Shown: piece by piece, positions 35,316 to 46,649 of the stretch
How positions within the stretch are numbered: the first letter of the stretch is position 1
Layout: each line of letters opens with the position of its first letter
Assembly (NCBI GenBank): GCA_015680685.1
Contig: MNCI01023362.1
Span: forward strand, 576,808-640,807
Length of the DNA stretch: 64,000 nt
Origin: Gnetum montanum
Lineage: Eukaryota > Streptophyta > Gnetopsida > Gnetales > Gnetaceae
Reading direction: 5' to 3'
The notes under the pieces: model-generated
Seen by the model: only the letters and a program-made list of their open reading frames with translations
Told to the model about the DNA's origin: nothing
The model's database searches: none
Position numbers and translations under genes: made by a program

Positions 35316-36834
35316 TAACTAGAAAAATTGATCACTAGAAAAATCAATAGATCCAACACAATAGTCCCCTAAGGCCTTAGAAAAAATGGGACTTGAGGTA
35401 CCCTGGCAAATCTGATAGATCAACCAAGGACTTTGAGAAGGGTAGAATGTGATAAATAATATGATTGTAGATCAAAGTAATATAAATGCACTAAAAATAA
35501 ATGAAAAATTTAATTTGGATACAAACCAAAATTGTAAAATTTATTTTACAAAGAATAAAATAAAGAAGAGTTAAGAGATTGTGTACAAAGTATTCTTGAG
35601 AAGGCAATAGGGGGTTCACTTGAGTAGGAGCTTAGGGTCCATTGAAGCCGATGTGTTCAACTCTATGATCCAGATATCCTACCACTCACAATGCTATTGA
35701 ACCTACTTTGCTACTACTCCATATCTGAAATGGTCATCATTACTGGGAGTTAGGAAGTGTGAAGAATCCAAGTTGTCCAAGTTCTCTACTCTAGGAGTTG
35801 GAGATCCTAGGAGTGCAACATGGAGCCTAAAAACTCACAAATCCCAAGGGGGGTTCTAGGGTCACAAGGCCATAGGGTTTCCACACTGGGAATACCCAAG
35901 GAGCAACATTTATGCAAATGTTTGCAAGTGCTCTTGGATATCCCAAAGTGTGGAACTATTACTTGGAAAATATATGTATGCTCAATGTAATCAAGTGCCA
36001 AAAACAATGGAGCATATAAATGGTGTTTGAGGCTAGTTTTTATAGGTTTTAGGCCATGAATGGTGCTACAAAATGGTTGTAATTTGGCTGCAAATTTCTA
36101 CCTCATACAAGTGAGATGGGTGCCCAAATTTGGGGGATTACTATGTATAGTAAGTGCTTAACCATCATGGCCATTCTATTTACTATAAATAGTAATGGGG
36201 GAACACCTTCTATGTTGGAGATGAATCTTCTATGCTAACCCTTCTACCATGCTTGTTAAAGTGGTTGATCAACATTGGAGTTTATGGAGTGATGAAATTT
36301 GGCTTTTATGGCTTCCACGCTTAGGGCATGTAATTTCCATGCCAAGGGTGGAGCCTCCACACTAGGGGAAAAGGTTTCCATGTTGAGGGGGAAAAACCTA
36401 ATCCCTCCACACTGAGGATAGGTGAGATTTATCTCCTGCAAATTTTTCCAACATAGAAAAGTATATACCTCCCATACAACCCATCAAATTGATATTTTTG
36501 GCTTTCCAAAAGGCATTTTTAACCTCTCCAAGTTCAAATATAGACACTAGGTAACTTTTTTTCACTTGGGAAATGAGGCCTTGACTACTTATGAGGCATT
36601 TTTCAATCCCAAAAGTATGGGATATGTGAGATTAGCCCTCATGCATTTCAAACCTTATATTTACAATGAAGTTTTATCTTGAGTTTCATGGGGTGAAAGC
36701 TACATAATGAAAATTAGCCATAACATGTAAATTTTTGTGGTGTTTCAATGTCCCCTCTTTGTTGGTGTCTGGAGGATTAACCCGAGAGGAACCAACAAAG
36801 AATACAAAACACCATTGCAAGTTCACCATTGATG
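35316..36834 (-). mobile_element. LTR (with leader-like end) of copy D
   Basis: Reverse complement of the LTR type seen at 8,537-9,937. It starts at 36,834 after a purine-rich AGAGGGAA, with the terminal TG apparently mutated to CA. A TATA-like CCTATAAAAAC lies at 36,045-36,035 (minus). A/T-rich polyadenylation-like words lie near 35,560. The U3 part between 36,440 and 36,230 carries closely spaced half-sites such as CTAGTGTGGAGGC and GGCATGGAA. The end beyond about 35,450 is leader-like and matches 9,990-10,130. Confidence 0.75.
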
Positions 36835-36954
36835 TTCCCTCTATGTACTTCATCATGGCATTTTTTTTAATATTTCAACAAGTCACATCAATAGTTTTAA
36901 GCCCTAGAAGGCTATTGAAAGTAGGCTTGCTTATTGATTATCATTGGCTACTGT

Positions 36955-38396
36955 AGTATCCCTTTAAATAAGAATGATTAGCTAGATTTTCTACCTCATT
37001 ACCATTGATATTAGCTCTCCTAAATGCATCATTCCTATAGGGTCTTGTCACAAGGAAGGATCCTTCCTAGTTGGTTGAAAATTTGTTTGCATGCTTGTGG
37101 ATAGCCTTGAGGAGCAAGTCACCTTCCTTAATCTTACACCTAGTCAATTTATGATGATGTTGTTACTTCTGATTATCTTAATAGTATTCGATGTGAGTAA
37201 GCACTTGCATACGTTGCTCGTCCACTAAGTCTAAGGCTACTATCTATAACTCCTTATTCTGCTCATCATTGATGAAGTCAGTCAAGGCTACTCAGAGTTA
37301 AGGGACCTACAATCCAAGAGGCAAAACAACTTCAGAACCATAAAATAGGCTATAAGGTATCACACTAGTTGCCATGTGATAGGTTGTTTTGTATGCCCAT
37401 AGTGCATGAATAACTCGATTGTGCCATTTGTGCTTGCTATTATTGAACATTTCTTGAGTAAGTTGATGATGGTCTTATTGCTTGCTTCTACTTGTTCATT
37501 GAATTGAGGGTAATAAGGTGATGAGAAAGAATGCTTAATGCCTAGGTTATGATAGAAACCCTATGTTTCTTGGCTACTAAGTTGTGGTCCATTGTCTATG
37601 ACTATGGTCATGGACATGCCAAAATGGGCTACAATGTTATCTAGGATGAATTTGTAGATCTACTTAGATGTAGTCTTCCTTAGGGAAATAGCCTTAACCC
37701 ACTTGGTGAAGTATTTTTTTGTGATGATGATGAAGTTATATACCCTGAGGAAGACTTAGGCATTATAAGTCTAATAATATCCAACCCCCATCATTGAAAT
37801 GGCCATGCTATTTGAGTGGTATGCAACTCAATTGATAGTACATGTATGAGGTTGCTATACCGTTGGCATGTGTCATAATTCTTAACCTTTTATAGGCAAT
37901 CATTTTTCATATGGGGCCAATAGTAGCATAACCATCTAATCTTATTAGCCATGGCTCTCGGTCCTATATGTCCTTCATAAACACCCTCATGAACCTCCTC
38001 TAGGACTATTCTAGGTTCAATTTTACCTAAGAACTTTAGGAGTATGCCATCATAGGATCATCAACATAATTTGTTATCACCTACAATGACATACTACTTC
38101 AATCACTTGCATACAACATTCTTCTAATTAGTAGTCAAGCCTTGTGAGGATTCTTCATGCATAAGGTAAAATTTGATATCATCATATCACACTCTAGCAG
38201 GAGTAGTATGAATGATGACCACAAAGGTATCCTTAATTTTCTGTGTGATGGAAGTAGCACAGTTCATAGTTAAGGTGGGCAACTTACTAAACATATCTAG
38301 CATCACACAAAGGACTAACATTACAATTGCATCAGCTCTGGTATTCTCATTTTGGGGTATGTCTTGGATATCAATGTCTATGAATTGTTGTGACAA
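36955..38396 (-). pseudogene. Ty3/gypsy integrase, copy D
   Basis: The integrase inserts element cDNA into chromosomes. On the minus strand the HHCC zinc-finger block (VHEGVYEGHIGPRAMANKI, then CQR) lies near 38,000-37,860. The catalytic core follows with all three acidic residues in place: WGLD near 37,785, IDNGPQ near 37,595, and the E of QVEASNK near 37,490. The C-terminal QMLTHIEYY-like segment lies near 37,190, and the frame fades near 36,955. Several frameshifts and stops are present. Copies B and C lack this domain, and copy A keeps only its tail. Confidence 0.9.
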
Positions 38397-38799
38397 TTAC
38401 TTTCCTAGGTCACAATAAGGTTGTAAGTGTTTGGCTTTGCACACATAGACTTTAGTTACTTGGTTGACCACAATTTGTAAATTTCCTTTGATCATTAAGT
38501 ATCTAATTCCTAGGTTACAATCTACCATAATCCCTCCAACCAAGCCCTCATACTCCACTATGTTATTTATGTACAAAAACTCAAAATGATAGGCAAAGGG
38601 TTGGATTTCATAGGATGGGAATGTTATGATGACAACGACACTAGCCCCATGGGTAGTTGAAGCTCTATCAAAGTATATGACCACCTCATAACCCTCAAGC
38701 ACTTGGCTAATGGTGTTAATGTGCTCATCAGGGAACTCAAGATCTATGATTGTTTGGTCATCAACCAATGAAACTGTGAGTTGTGTGACTATAGCTTGA
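38397..38799 (-). pseudogene. Second, archaeal-type RNase H (aRNH), copy D
   Basis: This is the C-terminal part of the open block 38,999-38,397. It shows IYFDRAS (catalytic D), NNIVEYEGLVGG (catalytic E) and MIKGNLQIVVNQV, where the usual GDSQLV motif has lost its aspartate (D to N, as C-to-T decay would cause). A second RNase H of this kind after the ordinary one is the hallmark of the Tat group of plant Ty3/gypsy elements, and it is the basis for the lineage call here. Confidence 0.88.
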
Positions 38800-40400
38800 C
38801 CTTTCATTAAGAATTGAGAGATGTAATGAACGTCAAATTCCACAATTATGGCTTTCCATAGAGCTATACGATTACTTTGGTAAATGTTGATCATTATGGC
38901 TTTGAGCATGTTATCTTTGTAAATGACATTGACTTGGTTTCTAAAAAGGTAGTGTCTCCACTTCTTCAATGGTAAGACTACTAGATAATGCTTCTCCACT
39001 TCAATGTATCAGCTCTCACGAGCAACTAATGCATGGCTAAGGTAATATACTAGCATCTCTACTTCATCATCACATTTTTGATAGAGTAGAGATGTTATGA
39101 ATGTGTTACAGATAGCAAGGTAGATATAAAATGGTTTACCATCTTGGAGAGGATGGACTGTCAATAGTTGTGCCAACTCTTGGTTAAGGTTTTCAAAGGC
39201 CTCTTAGCATTGAGCCATCCACTCATAGTGAACCCCTTTCTTAAGCAAGTGCTACATGGGTTGTAACTTATCTATAAGCCTAACAATAAGCCTATGAATA
39301 AACTATAATCTACCATATAATCCTTGAAGCTCCTTAAGGTTGATATGTGCTGCTAACTTGGATATGGCCTTAACCTTATTAGGATCAACATGTATCCCTA
39401 CTTTAGACACTACAAAGCTAAGCATCTTACCAATCTTGACACTGAAAACACATTTCTTTGGATTGATCCTAAGCTGCTACTTAATACATTATTTAAGCAC
39501 AAGGTCTAGGTTATTTGCATGGTCATTGGCCACTTTGGACTTAATGGCTATATCATCTACGTAATCATTCAGAAAACCTAACATGTAGTTACTAAAGATA
39601 TAGGTCATGGCTTGTTGATAGCTTTCTCCCATGTTCTTAAGGTCATAGGGCATCATAGTATAGTAAAAGGTATCTTAAGGGGTCATGAAGGTCATGCTCT
39701 CGAGAAACCATCCATAAAGGACAATAAGGCATGTCCAACCATAGTATTGATAAGTTGATCAATACTAGATAAAGGAAATTCATTTTTGATAGTTACTTTA
39801 TTTAGGTCTCATAAATCAATGCAAATTTAGATACTACCATTTTTCTCAGAGACCATCACTATGCTAGACACCCATTCTATGTAGTCGACAACCCTAATGA
39901 AACTAACTTGGTAGAGCTTTGAGATTTCATCAAGAACTATCAATTTCAAATTAGGTCCAATCTTGTGTACTTTCTATGTAAATGGTCTAATTCTAGGGTC
40001 AATTATGATGTTATGTTGTACCAAACATGGGTCTAGGCCTAGCATATCTTCATCTAACTGAGCAAAGAGTTTAATGTTGTCCTATAGGACCTTGATGATG
40101 TGTTGAGCATATTGAGGTTCTAGTGAGAAACTTAGTTTAAGGATTTTTCTCCTTACCACTATGTGTTCTAACAAGAACATCAACTAGAGAGTCTTCAATT
40201 TTGTCACTTGCCTCTAATTAAAGGGTTCTAACTAGGTTTTTAGGTCATTCTAGAGGTTTCTTTATTGAGGCTACCTGGTTGACAAGACTTTTAGGCTCAA
40301 GATCTAGGTAGTTGGGGTTGAGGTGCTATTTAACATCACCATAAGGCCGACTGAGGCTCAAAGGTAAACTAATCTGCTTCCAAGTACTCATACTTTGGTA
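38800..40400 (-). pseudogene. Ty3/gypsy reverse transcriptase and RNase H, copy D
   Basis: The frame opens at 40,400, right after GGATAAGTAG, at the point matching the acceptor-like TAG of B and C. It has the same STWKQISLPLS-like start, then RT with the catalytic YVDD at 39,563-39,552, the FVVSKVGIHVDP block near 39,400, and the RNase H part ending at HYISQFLMKGQAIV near 38,800. Stops and frameshifts occur throughout the first half. The block 38,999-38,397 is open across the junction into the second RNase H. Confidence 0.92.
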
Positions 40401-41035
40401 CTACTTATCCACCATAAGAACATTAAGTGGCACCTGAGCAAAAGTAAATAAATAATGCTAAAATGCTACAAATACTTGCTAATCTAATGCAAACAAGGTC
40501 ATCCAAGACTATAAATAGGGTATCAACAAGCAAACAAAGTACCATAAGGACTAAATAAAGGTCAAACAAATGTTAAACAAAGTAAATTATAAGAAATAAG
40601 GCTACAAATGGTCAAAAAAGGCCAAACTTTTACCAATTTTATGCCTTAGGGGGCCATGATACTAGTTTAGAGTCTCGATAGACTATGATGCCAGTTTAAG
40701 GCCATAGTGAGCCATCATTAAAAGGTATCAAATGGTGGTTAGGGAAGGTTAGATCCCACTATTTAATGCCAACCAAAGGCTAAAAAGGGAAAATAAAGCT
40801 ATAATAAGACAAATAAAGAGAATATATAAGCATAACTACCACAAGAAGGTTAACAAGGTTGACAATGCAACACTAGGCCAGAAACAAGTCTATGCATCAT
40901 GTAATAAGGCAAAAAATCAAGTAAAATAGGCTACATATGGTGAAATTTGGCTACTATAGGTTAAAAAGGATTAGGATTTTCTAGTTTTAGGCCTTAGTGG
41001 ACCATGTTTTAGGGTTACAAGGCTATTAGGTGAGT
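40401..41035 (-). other. T-rich (minus strand) region with short repeats before RT (copy D)
   Basis: On the minus strand this is T-rich DNA ending in GGATAAGTAG at 40,401, directly before the pol frame. Reversed GGCCTTAAACTGGCATCATAG-type repeats lie at 40,720-40,630, and one more unit lies at 41,010-40,985. It is equivalent to the regions before RT in A, B and C. Confidence 0.5.
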
Positions 41036-41094
41036 TTGGACATTAGTCAGTGCTATTTTTGGGCTGTTTGAACATGAAAATTGAGAGTTTTGAA

Positions 41095-41974
41095 TCTTCA
41101 ATGCTAGGGTACCCTTCTTTCCATGCTAATCAACGTGGAAGGAGGGACCCTCAACATAAAAACCAAGAAAAGTGGATTTTCAAGAATCCAGAGATCCAAA
41201 ATTGAGATCTCAAGGCCTCCCCAAGGCAATGTAGCACCAGATTTATCAAAATTGAGCACTCTAAAGATCTGTAAAGGCTAAAAAGCATGTTTTGTAGTCT
41301 TTTCCCCCATATTTTCATGCTACTCAACATTAAAGAGAGGGGATTAAACATGGAGAATAAAAATCCAAGAAAAAATAAGATCGAACATGATCAAATAGAC
41401 AATTGAAACCTAGATCTAAAAGCTATGCATCCTCTAGCTTCGTTTTGAGGTCATTTGAGTTAGTTTTAGGTTTCAAAACATTTTCAAATGGATTTACCCC
41501 TTCTTTCATGATGAGGGTGGCATCCCTAGCATGGAAGAATGGGGGGGGGGACACTTTTTCCATGGATTTAGAGTAATTTGAGAGCATGTTGACCAAGTTC
41601 CTAGGCACCTAGGTCTATAGATCATGATTCTACAAGTTTTTGGTTGATTTTGGTCACGTTTGGAGGTCATTAAAGGGTACCTAAGGTCTTACCCCCTTGT
41701 TTCCATGTTAGGAAAGTTACTATAGCATGGAATATTGGGGGAATGAGTTTTGAAGATCAAAATAGGATCAAATGAGTAAAATCCTAAGGCTATGAGGTCC
41801 CAGGCTTTTCAGATGTAGATCTTTGACTTCTGAGGTTGTCATCTTGCCACAAAAATTAGAAATGTAGTCTTCCCTCACTATTTCCATTCTACCCAACATG
41901 AAGGGATTCCTCTCTAACATGTATGAGGCAATAATCATAGGTCTAGGCAAATCCAAGTCGTAATCGACTATGCA
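41095..41974 (-). repeat. Palindrome array D, period about 195 bp, TCCATGCTGGCCAGCATGGA type, truncated
   Basis: Five diverged units with cores near 41,130, 41,320, 41,520, 41,715 and 41,895, built from CCATGCT/AGCATGG arms. The core type is that of copy A, not of B and C. A homopolymer-rich G run lies at 41,541-41,550. The array is broken at 41,975. Confidence 0.7.
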
Positions 41975-42420
41975 TGTCATACCCCAAAGTCACTAGGGTT
42001 AAAAAAATAAGGTTATAGGTAAAAATTTGGTAGTTTTAAGCATTTCTAAGTTTTTTTTTAAATTTACTAAGTTTTTTAATGTAATTTATGTTATAAGTAT
42101 TTTTGTATGAAGAAAAAAGACAAATTTTCAATAATAACAAGAAGAAGCTAGGAGCCTTCTATCTAGCCCATGCTCCTAGAGGCAAAATCCTTTTCAAAAA
42201 AGTATAAATAGGGATGTATCCCTCCCTTTGTAACTTGTCTTCCTTTTGCATTTGATTTAAAGTAAATAGAAACTTTCCCTTTTTTAATTCTTAACTACTC
42301 TTATGTATGTTTTTTGTATGGTTGGGGAGGATCTTCTAACTTTTCTCTATTTTCTTTATTTCATTTTCTAACCATGGTCATCTTATTTAATGAGTAAATA
42401 CCTTCTCATGAGATATTCTT
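41975..42420 (+). mobile_element. Possible LTR start with TATA box
   Basis: TGTCATACCCC at 41,975 breaks the copy D array, and it is a typical LTR start. A strong TATAAATA lies at 42,203-42,210, followed by a pyrimidine-rich stretch and CTTGTCTTCC, as in the promoter/R region of an LTR. The end, primer site and partner LTR were not found, so this may be a solo or partial LTR. Confidence 0.4.
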
Positions 42421-43555
42421 TCGAGTTTTCTTAAGCTTTTCTTTTATGAATTCTAACAATTTCACATATTCTCTTAAGTTTCTCACATGCATGTTTTAAT
42501 TCCAAGATCTTTTGAGTTTCTAAAATCAAACCTATATTTATTCATGTTTCAAGTTAAATTTGGAAAAATTTAGAAGTATTTAAGTGTTTTAATCTAAGGG
42601 ATTTACTTTATTTTTTCAAATTCATGTTAGTTTTCATGTTTTTGTTCATGGCTTTTTTCCTGTTAAATAGAATCTAATGGAAAAGCACATATTTCTTCTT
42701 GCATGTGCTTGTTCCAAGCTTATTTAGCTTGCTAAAATTATCCCTCATGTTTGTTTCATGTTTTCAAAAGAATTTAAAGTTAGTTTAAGGAAGAATTTAA
42801 AGTTTATGCAAATTTATGGTGTTTTTGTGTTTGCAGCACATATGTGTTAAATTCAAGACTTATTTATTATTTATCTTATAATTATTTAAAGCCTAATCAT
42901 GCTTGAAGACTGATCTTCATGTTTTTAGTTTTTACTTGTCAAGTTTGAGCCTCTTTTAATCTTAAATTATTGTTAAAATTCTATTTCAACATCGTACTTT
43001 ATGTTTTATAGTATCTAAACTTCACCATGAGTTCATCACAACTTGTAGTATACATAGAGGCATTTCAAATGATCATAACTCCACCACGACCCATGGTACT
43101 CATCCATGACTTTACATATCCCATGATACTTGACCATAATATTATCATTATTTGCAACCCACTCATGGTCTATTTTTTAATGGTCCCATAACTTGTGGTC
43201 CACTTGTGAGTAATTTGAAGAATATTTGAAGTAAACTAAGTTAAAACATTTATAGCCTAATCATTACCTAATATGTGCTCATGTCATTAACTTAGCCATG
43301 ACCCATGCTTATGTTGAACTTTTGGTATGTAAAAACCTTAAGGAAAATGAAGAACATAGAATGTTTGTTGTGGATAATGTGTTTGCATGGCATGAACAAG
43401 AACTCCCCTAAGAACTCAAGGAAACAAGATCTATAATAAGATGAAAAACTGAAGACTACATGGGCAAGATGAAAGCATGGATGAAAAAGAAGGCCACAAA
43501 TCAAATGAAGATTCTTGAAGAACTAGAAATAAGGCAAATTGATAGGAGAAAGCCT
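42421..43555. other. No recognisable gene
   Basis: A/T-rich DNA. A few loosely repeated CATGGTACTCATCCATGAC-like words lie between 43,020 and 43,210. No protein family was seen on either strand. Confidence 0.3.
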
Positions 43556-44400
43556 TAGAAGAAAAAAACCAAAATTTAATAAGACATCTCCTAAAAATAA
43601 TAGATGTCCCTATCTCAGAGTAGACATCTCCCTAGAGATGTTCCATAGAAGTCATCCCATTTTCCGGTGAGACATCTCTCCTAAATTGAGGTCAATCTTA
43701 GGTAGACATTCTAACTTTAAAGAAGATGTGTACACTAGCCATTTGGTAGCTATTCAATAAATTTTGAGGAGTTTTCAAAAACTCTAAGACTATAAGAAAA
43801 TACAAAAATCTTGGAAATTGTGCAAGTACTATTTACAGGAGACCAATCATTGTCTATTCTATGCTATCGTATTTTTGTTCTTCATTGTAACATCATTGGT
43901 TATGTTGTAGCGTGCTTGAAAGTGCAAGGATTTGTAAATTTAGTTACATTCTTTTCTTATGTTTTTCTCTCTTTCTTGTATCCCTACAAGCTTGATGTGC
44001 TTCTTGCAAGAAGGCATGTGTATTGAGCTTGTCAAGATCCTGCAAGATTGGGTAGTTTTGTAGAATCAAAACACTCCAGATTGAAGCTCAATTTTGTAAA
44101 GGTTGTGGGATCCTTGAAACCTTATTCTAAGCTTATTGGGACCTTGCAAGATTGAGTGGTTTCATAGCAATGAAACACTTCAATGCAAAGCTCAAAGCTT
44201 GTATAGTATGTGGTGTCCTTCAAATCACTTTTTGCAGGAACAAAGTCTAGAGGTGTGCAAGAAATCTACCCTTAAGTGTTGACTACACAAGTTGGAAAAC
44301 CATGTAAACTTTGGTATGATTTTTATGGCTAGTGTATTTTTAATTTGGGGAACTTATTCAACCCCCTTTCTAAGTTCCTGATCCTTAGATTAGTCATAAG
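43556..44400 (+). mobile_element. LTR-like fragment with GACATCTC words and a tandem repeat
   Basis: At 43,575-43,715 there are about six AGACATCTC or GAGATGT words in both orientations. At 44,028-44,240 there are two diverged units of about 115 bp built around CCTGCAAGATTGGGTAGTTT. It ends near 44,380 in GGGGAACTTATTCAACCCCC, which resembles the end of many Ty1/copia LTRs. No coding sequence for gag or pol follows, so the assignment is tentative. Confidence 0.4.
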
Positions 44401-46640
44401 GATCCATGATAAGATAACATAACTTGTGATTTTACATATCTTAACCAATTGGTAACTCATGGTCAACTCATGGTGTCAAAAAATAACTCCAACAAAGCTG
44501 AAATTTTTGTAGCAGCTAGTCTAAAGGAATCTTATTCTGCTATTATTCTTTGGCAAGAATAACCCATCTTACCAAGGCTAAGGCTAAGATAAGACCCACC
44601 AAATAAGATTTAATTAGAAAAAGATAAAAATCCTTCTTCTAGTTCTAGAAAGAAATGGATGTTAATGCATGAAATTTTATCCATACAATCCTTTCATGCA
44701 ACTTATTTGAGAAGACTATTATCTAGGATGCCTTCCATATGGGTATGGAAAACCATAAATAGTCTAAACTAGTATAGCATAATATGATATTTTAAATTAA
44801 ATAAAACTAAACATGAGATTAATGTAGTGTAAAAATAATCTCTAAGGTTACTCTAATGATAATATTAAAATATGATGCTAATTAATTTCAGAGGATGAAA
44901 TCAATGCAACAACAAAAAACTTATTATGCTACAATGTAAGATAATAGATCTAATTTAGTGATAAAATATCAACAAATCTAGGAGTTAAAAACAGTTGAAC
45001 TAAAAATCCAAAATGATTTATACATCAAAAAATAAAAATGAATTTTAAAATAAAAATATTTTAAAACTAAAAAGGAAGTAAAACATAATATAAATAAGAT
45101 TTATACCATAACAAAAATAGCTTTCAAGTAAAACAATAACTAACACATGATGAGATGTAGTATAAGTGATAGTAAATTTAAACAATAAATAAAAATAAAA
45201 TAGATAAAACTACTTATATATTGAGTAGAAACTACTAAATTTCATGCTAGTACAATTGAAATTAAATATAAATAAAAGAAAATATGTTCTCATTAATAGC
45301 AATTAAATGATAACTAATATCTTATAGGTAAAATAACATAGGACCTAAACACTTTACACATATAATGATCAAGAAAATGATGAAATGAAAGATAAAGACC
45401 ACTTACCTCTCGACTAAGCTATAGATTTCATCTATAATTAAATAGTTATCTACACCAACTTGTCCACCCATACCTCTAATAGGTATACATCCTCTAGCAA
45501 GTCTATATATTGGATCTTCTAGTTTTTTTAAAGCTACCAATAAAACTCCTAGTTAAGGTAAAGCTCAATCTCAATTTTTTCTTAGATTTTTAAGAACTAA
45601 AATTTGTCCCAAAATGACTCAAATGAGGTAGTACTAGGTATGGAATGGATTTTTAATTTTAGAGGAAAATCACATAGTATGAAACAAATTTCCTCTCCCT
45701 TAAACTTAATGCTGATAAAAGGTAAGAGAGAGGATTTGAGGCTTGACACATAGCAGCATATGAGTTCTAGAAGATCCTAGTCTTCACCTAATTTTCCTTG
45801 TCCACCAGTCTTTAATAATGTCCCCTCCCTCCTTCCTAAATGCTTATTTCTTACTTAAATGTATCTTCCTTCTAGCACTTACAATCTAGTTCTTTTCAAC
45901 CATTTGGGTCCTTTGTCCATTTGCCTTCAACCATTTGTGCACCTGTAATAAACATGTATAGTAGTATCAAACTTTCCAAAATTTAAAAAAAATATCAATA
46001 GAAGAAGAGAACCATTTGATATTCAAAAAATCATTATTATAGAACTCAAATGAATACAAAGGAACTCACAAGTCTTAATTGAGTTCTAATAGTATGTTGT
46101 TATCCACCACTAGAATAAGAAACAATAATGTACTTCTATAAATTATTTTACTAATTTCCATAACATTTATGCAAATAATTTTACACAAACTACATTACTA
46201 ATAAGTAACTAATATTTAAATGAAAATGTAATTGTTTATCTAAAATCAAAAAATTGAAACTAAGCAATAAAAGGATATGTCCTGTAGAAATAAGCATCAT
46301 TAATCAAGGATTAAAACATATATATGATAACATATGTTGATTACATTATGGAGAACTTGAAATAATAACCAAGCCAAACCTACCAAGTGAAGTTAATAAT
46401 GCATGAAATGATTAGTAAAATTATTACATCCAAAAAAACAAGGGCAAGTAAGCCTAGCCTAAATCATATGTAGATTATATAAATTCTTGAAATACTTAAG
46501 GTATGTAAGAATAATTAATCCTCTTAATACAATATCTTCATGCTAGCAAATTTACATAGATTTTGAAATTTTCTATACATAAATGAATCGTTCCTATAGG
46601 CTCAAGGTTTAATCTTCTTATAAGAATGAAAAATAAACCA
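44401..46640. other. A-rich DNA with no recognisable gene
   Basis: Very AT-rich. No open frame of note, no motif of a known element and no tandem repeat seen by eye. Confidence 0.3.
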
Positions 46641-46649
46641 AACTATAGT

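Larger units (their letters stand above)
35316..41974 (-). mobile_element. Ty3/gypsy (Tat/Ogre-like) element copy D, minus strand, with full RT-integrase order
   Basis: On the minus strand, from high to low coordinates: palindrome array (41,974-41,095), T-rich region with short repeats (41,035-40,401), RT-RNase H (40,400-38,800), second RNase H (38,799-38,397), integrase (38,396-36,955), 3' LTR (36,834 down to about 35,450) and leader-like sequence to 35,316. It gives the complete pol order of the family. Its upstream part (antisense gene, protease, gag) is cut off at 41,975 by an unrelated LTR-like sequence. Confidence 0.88.
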
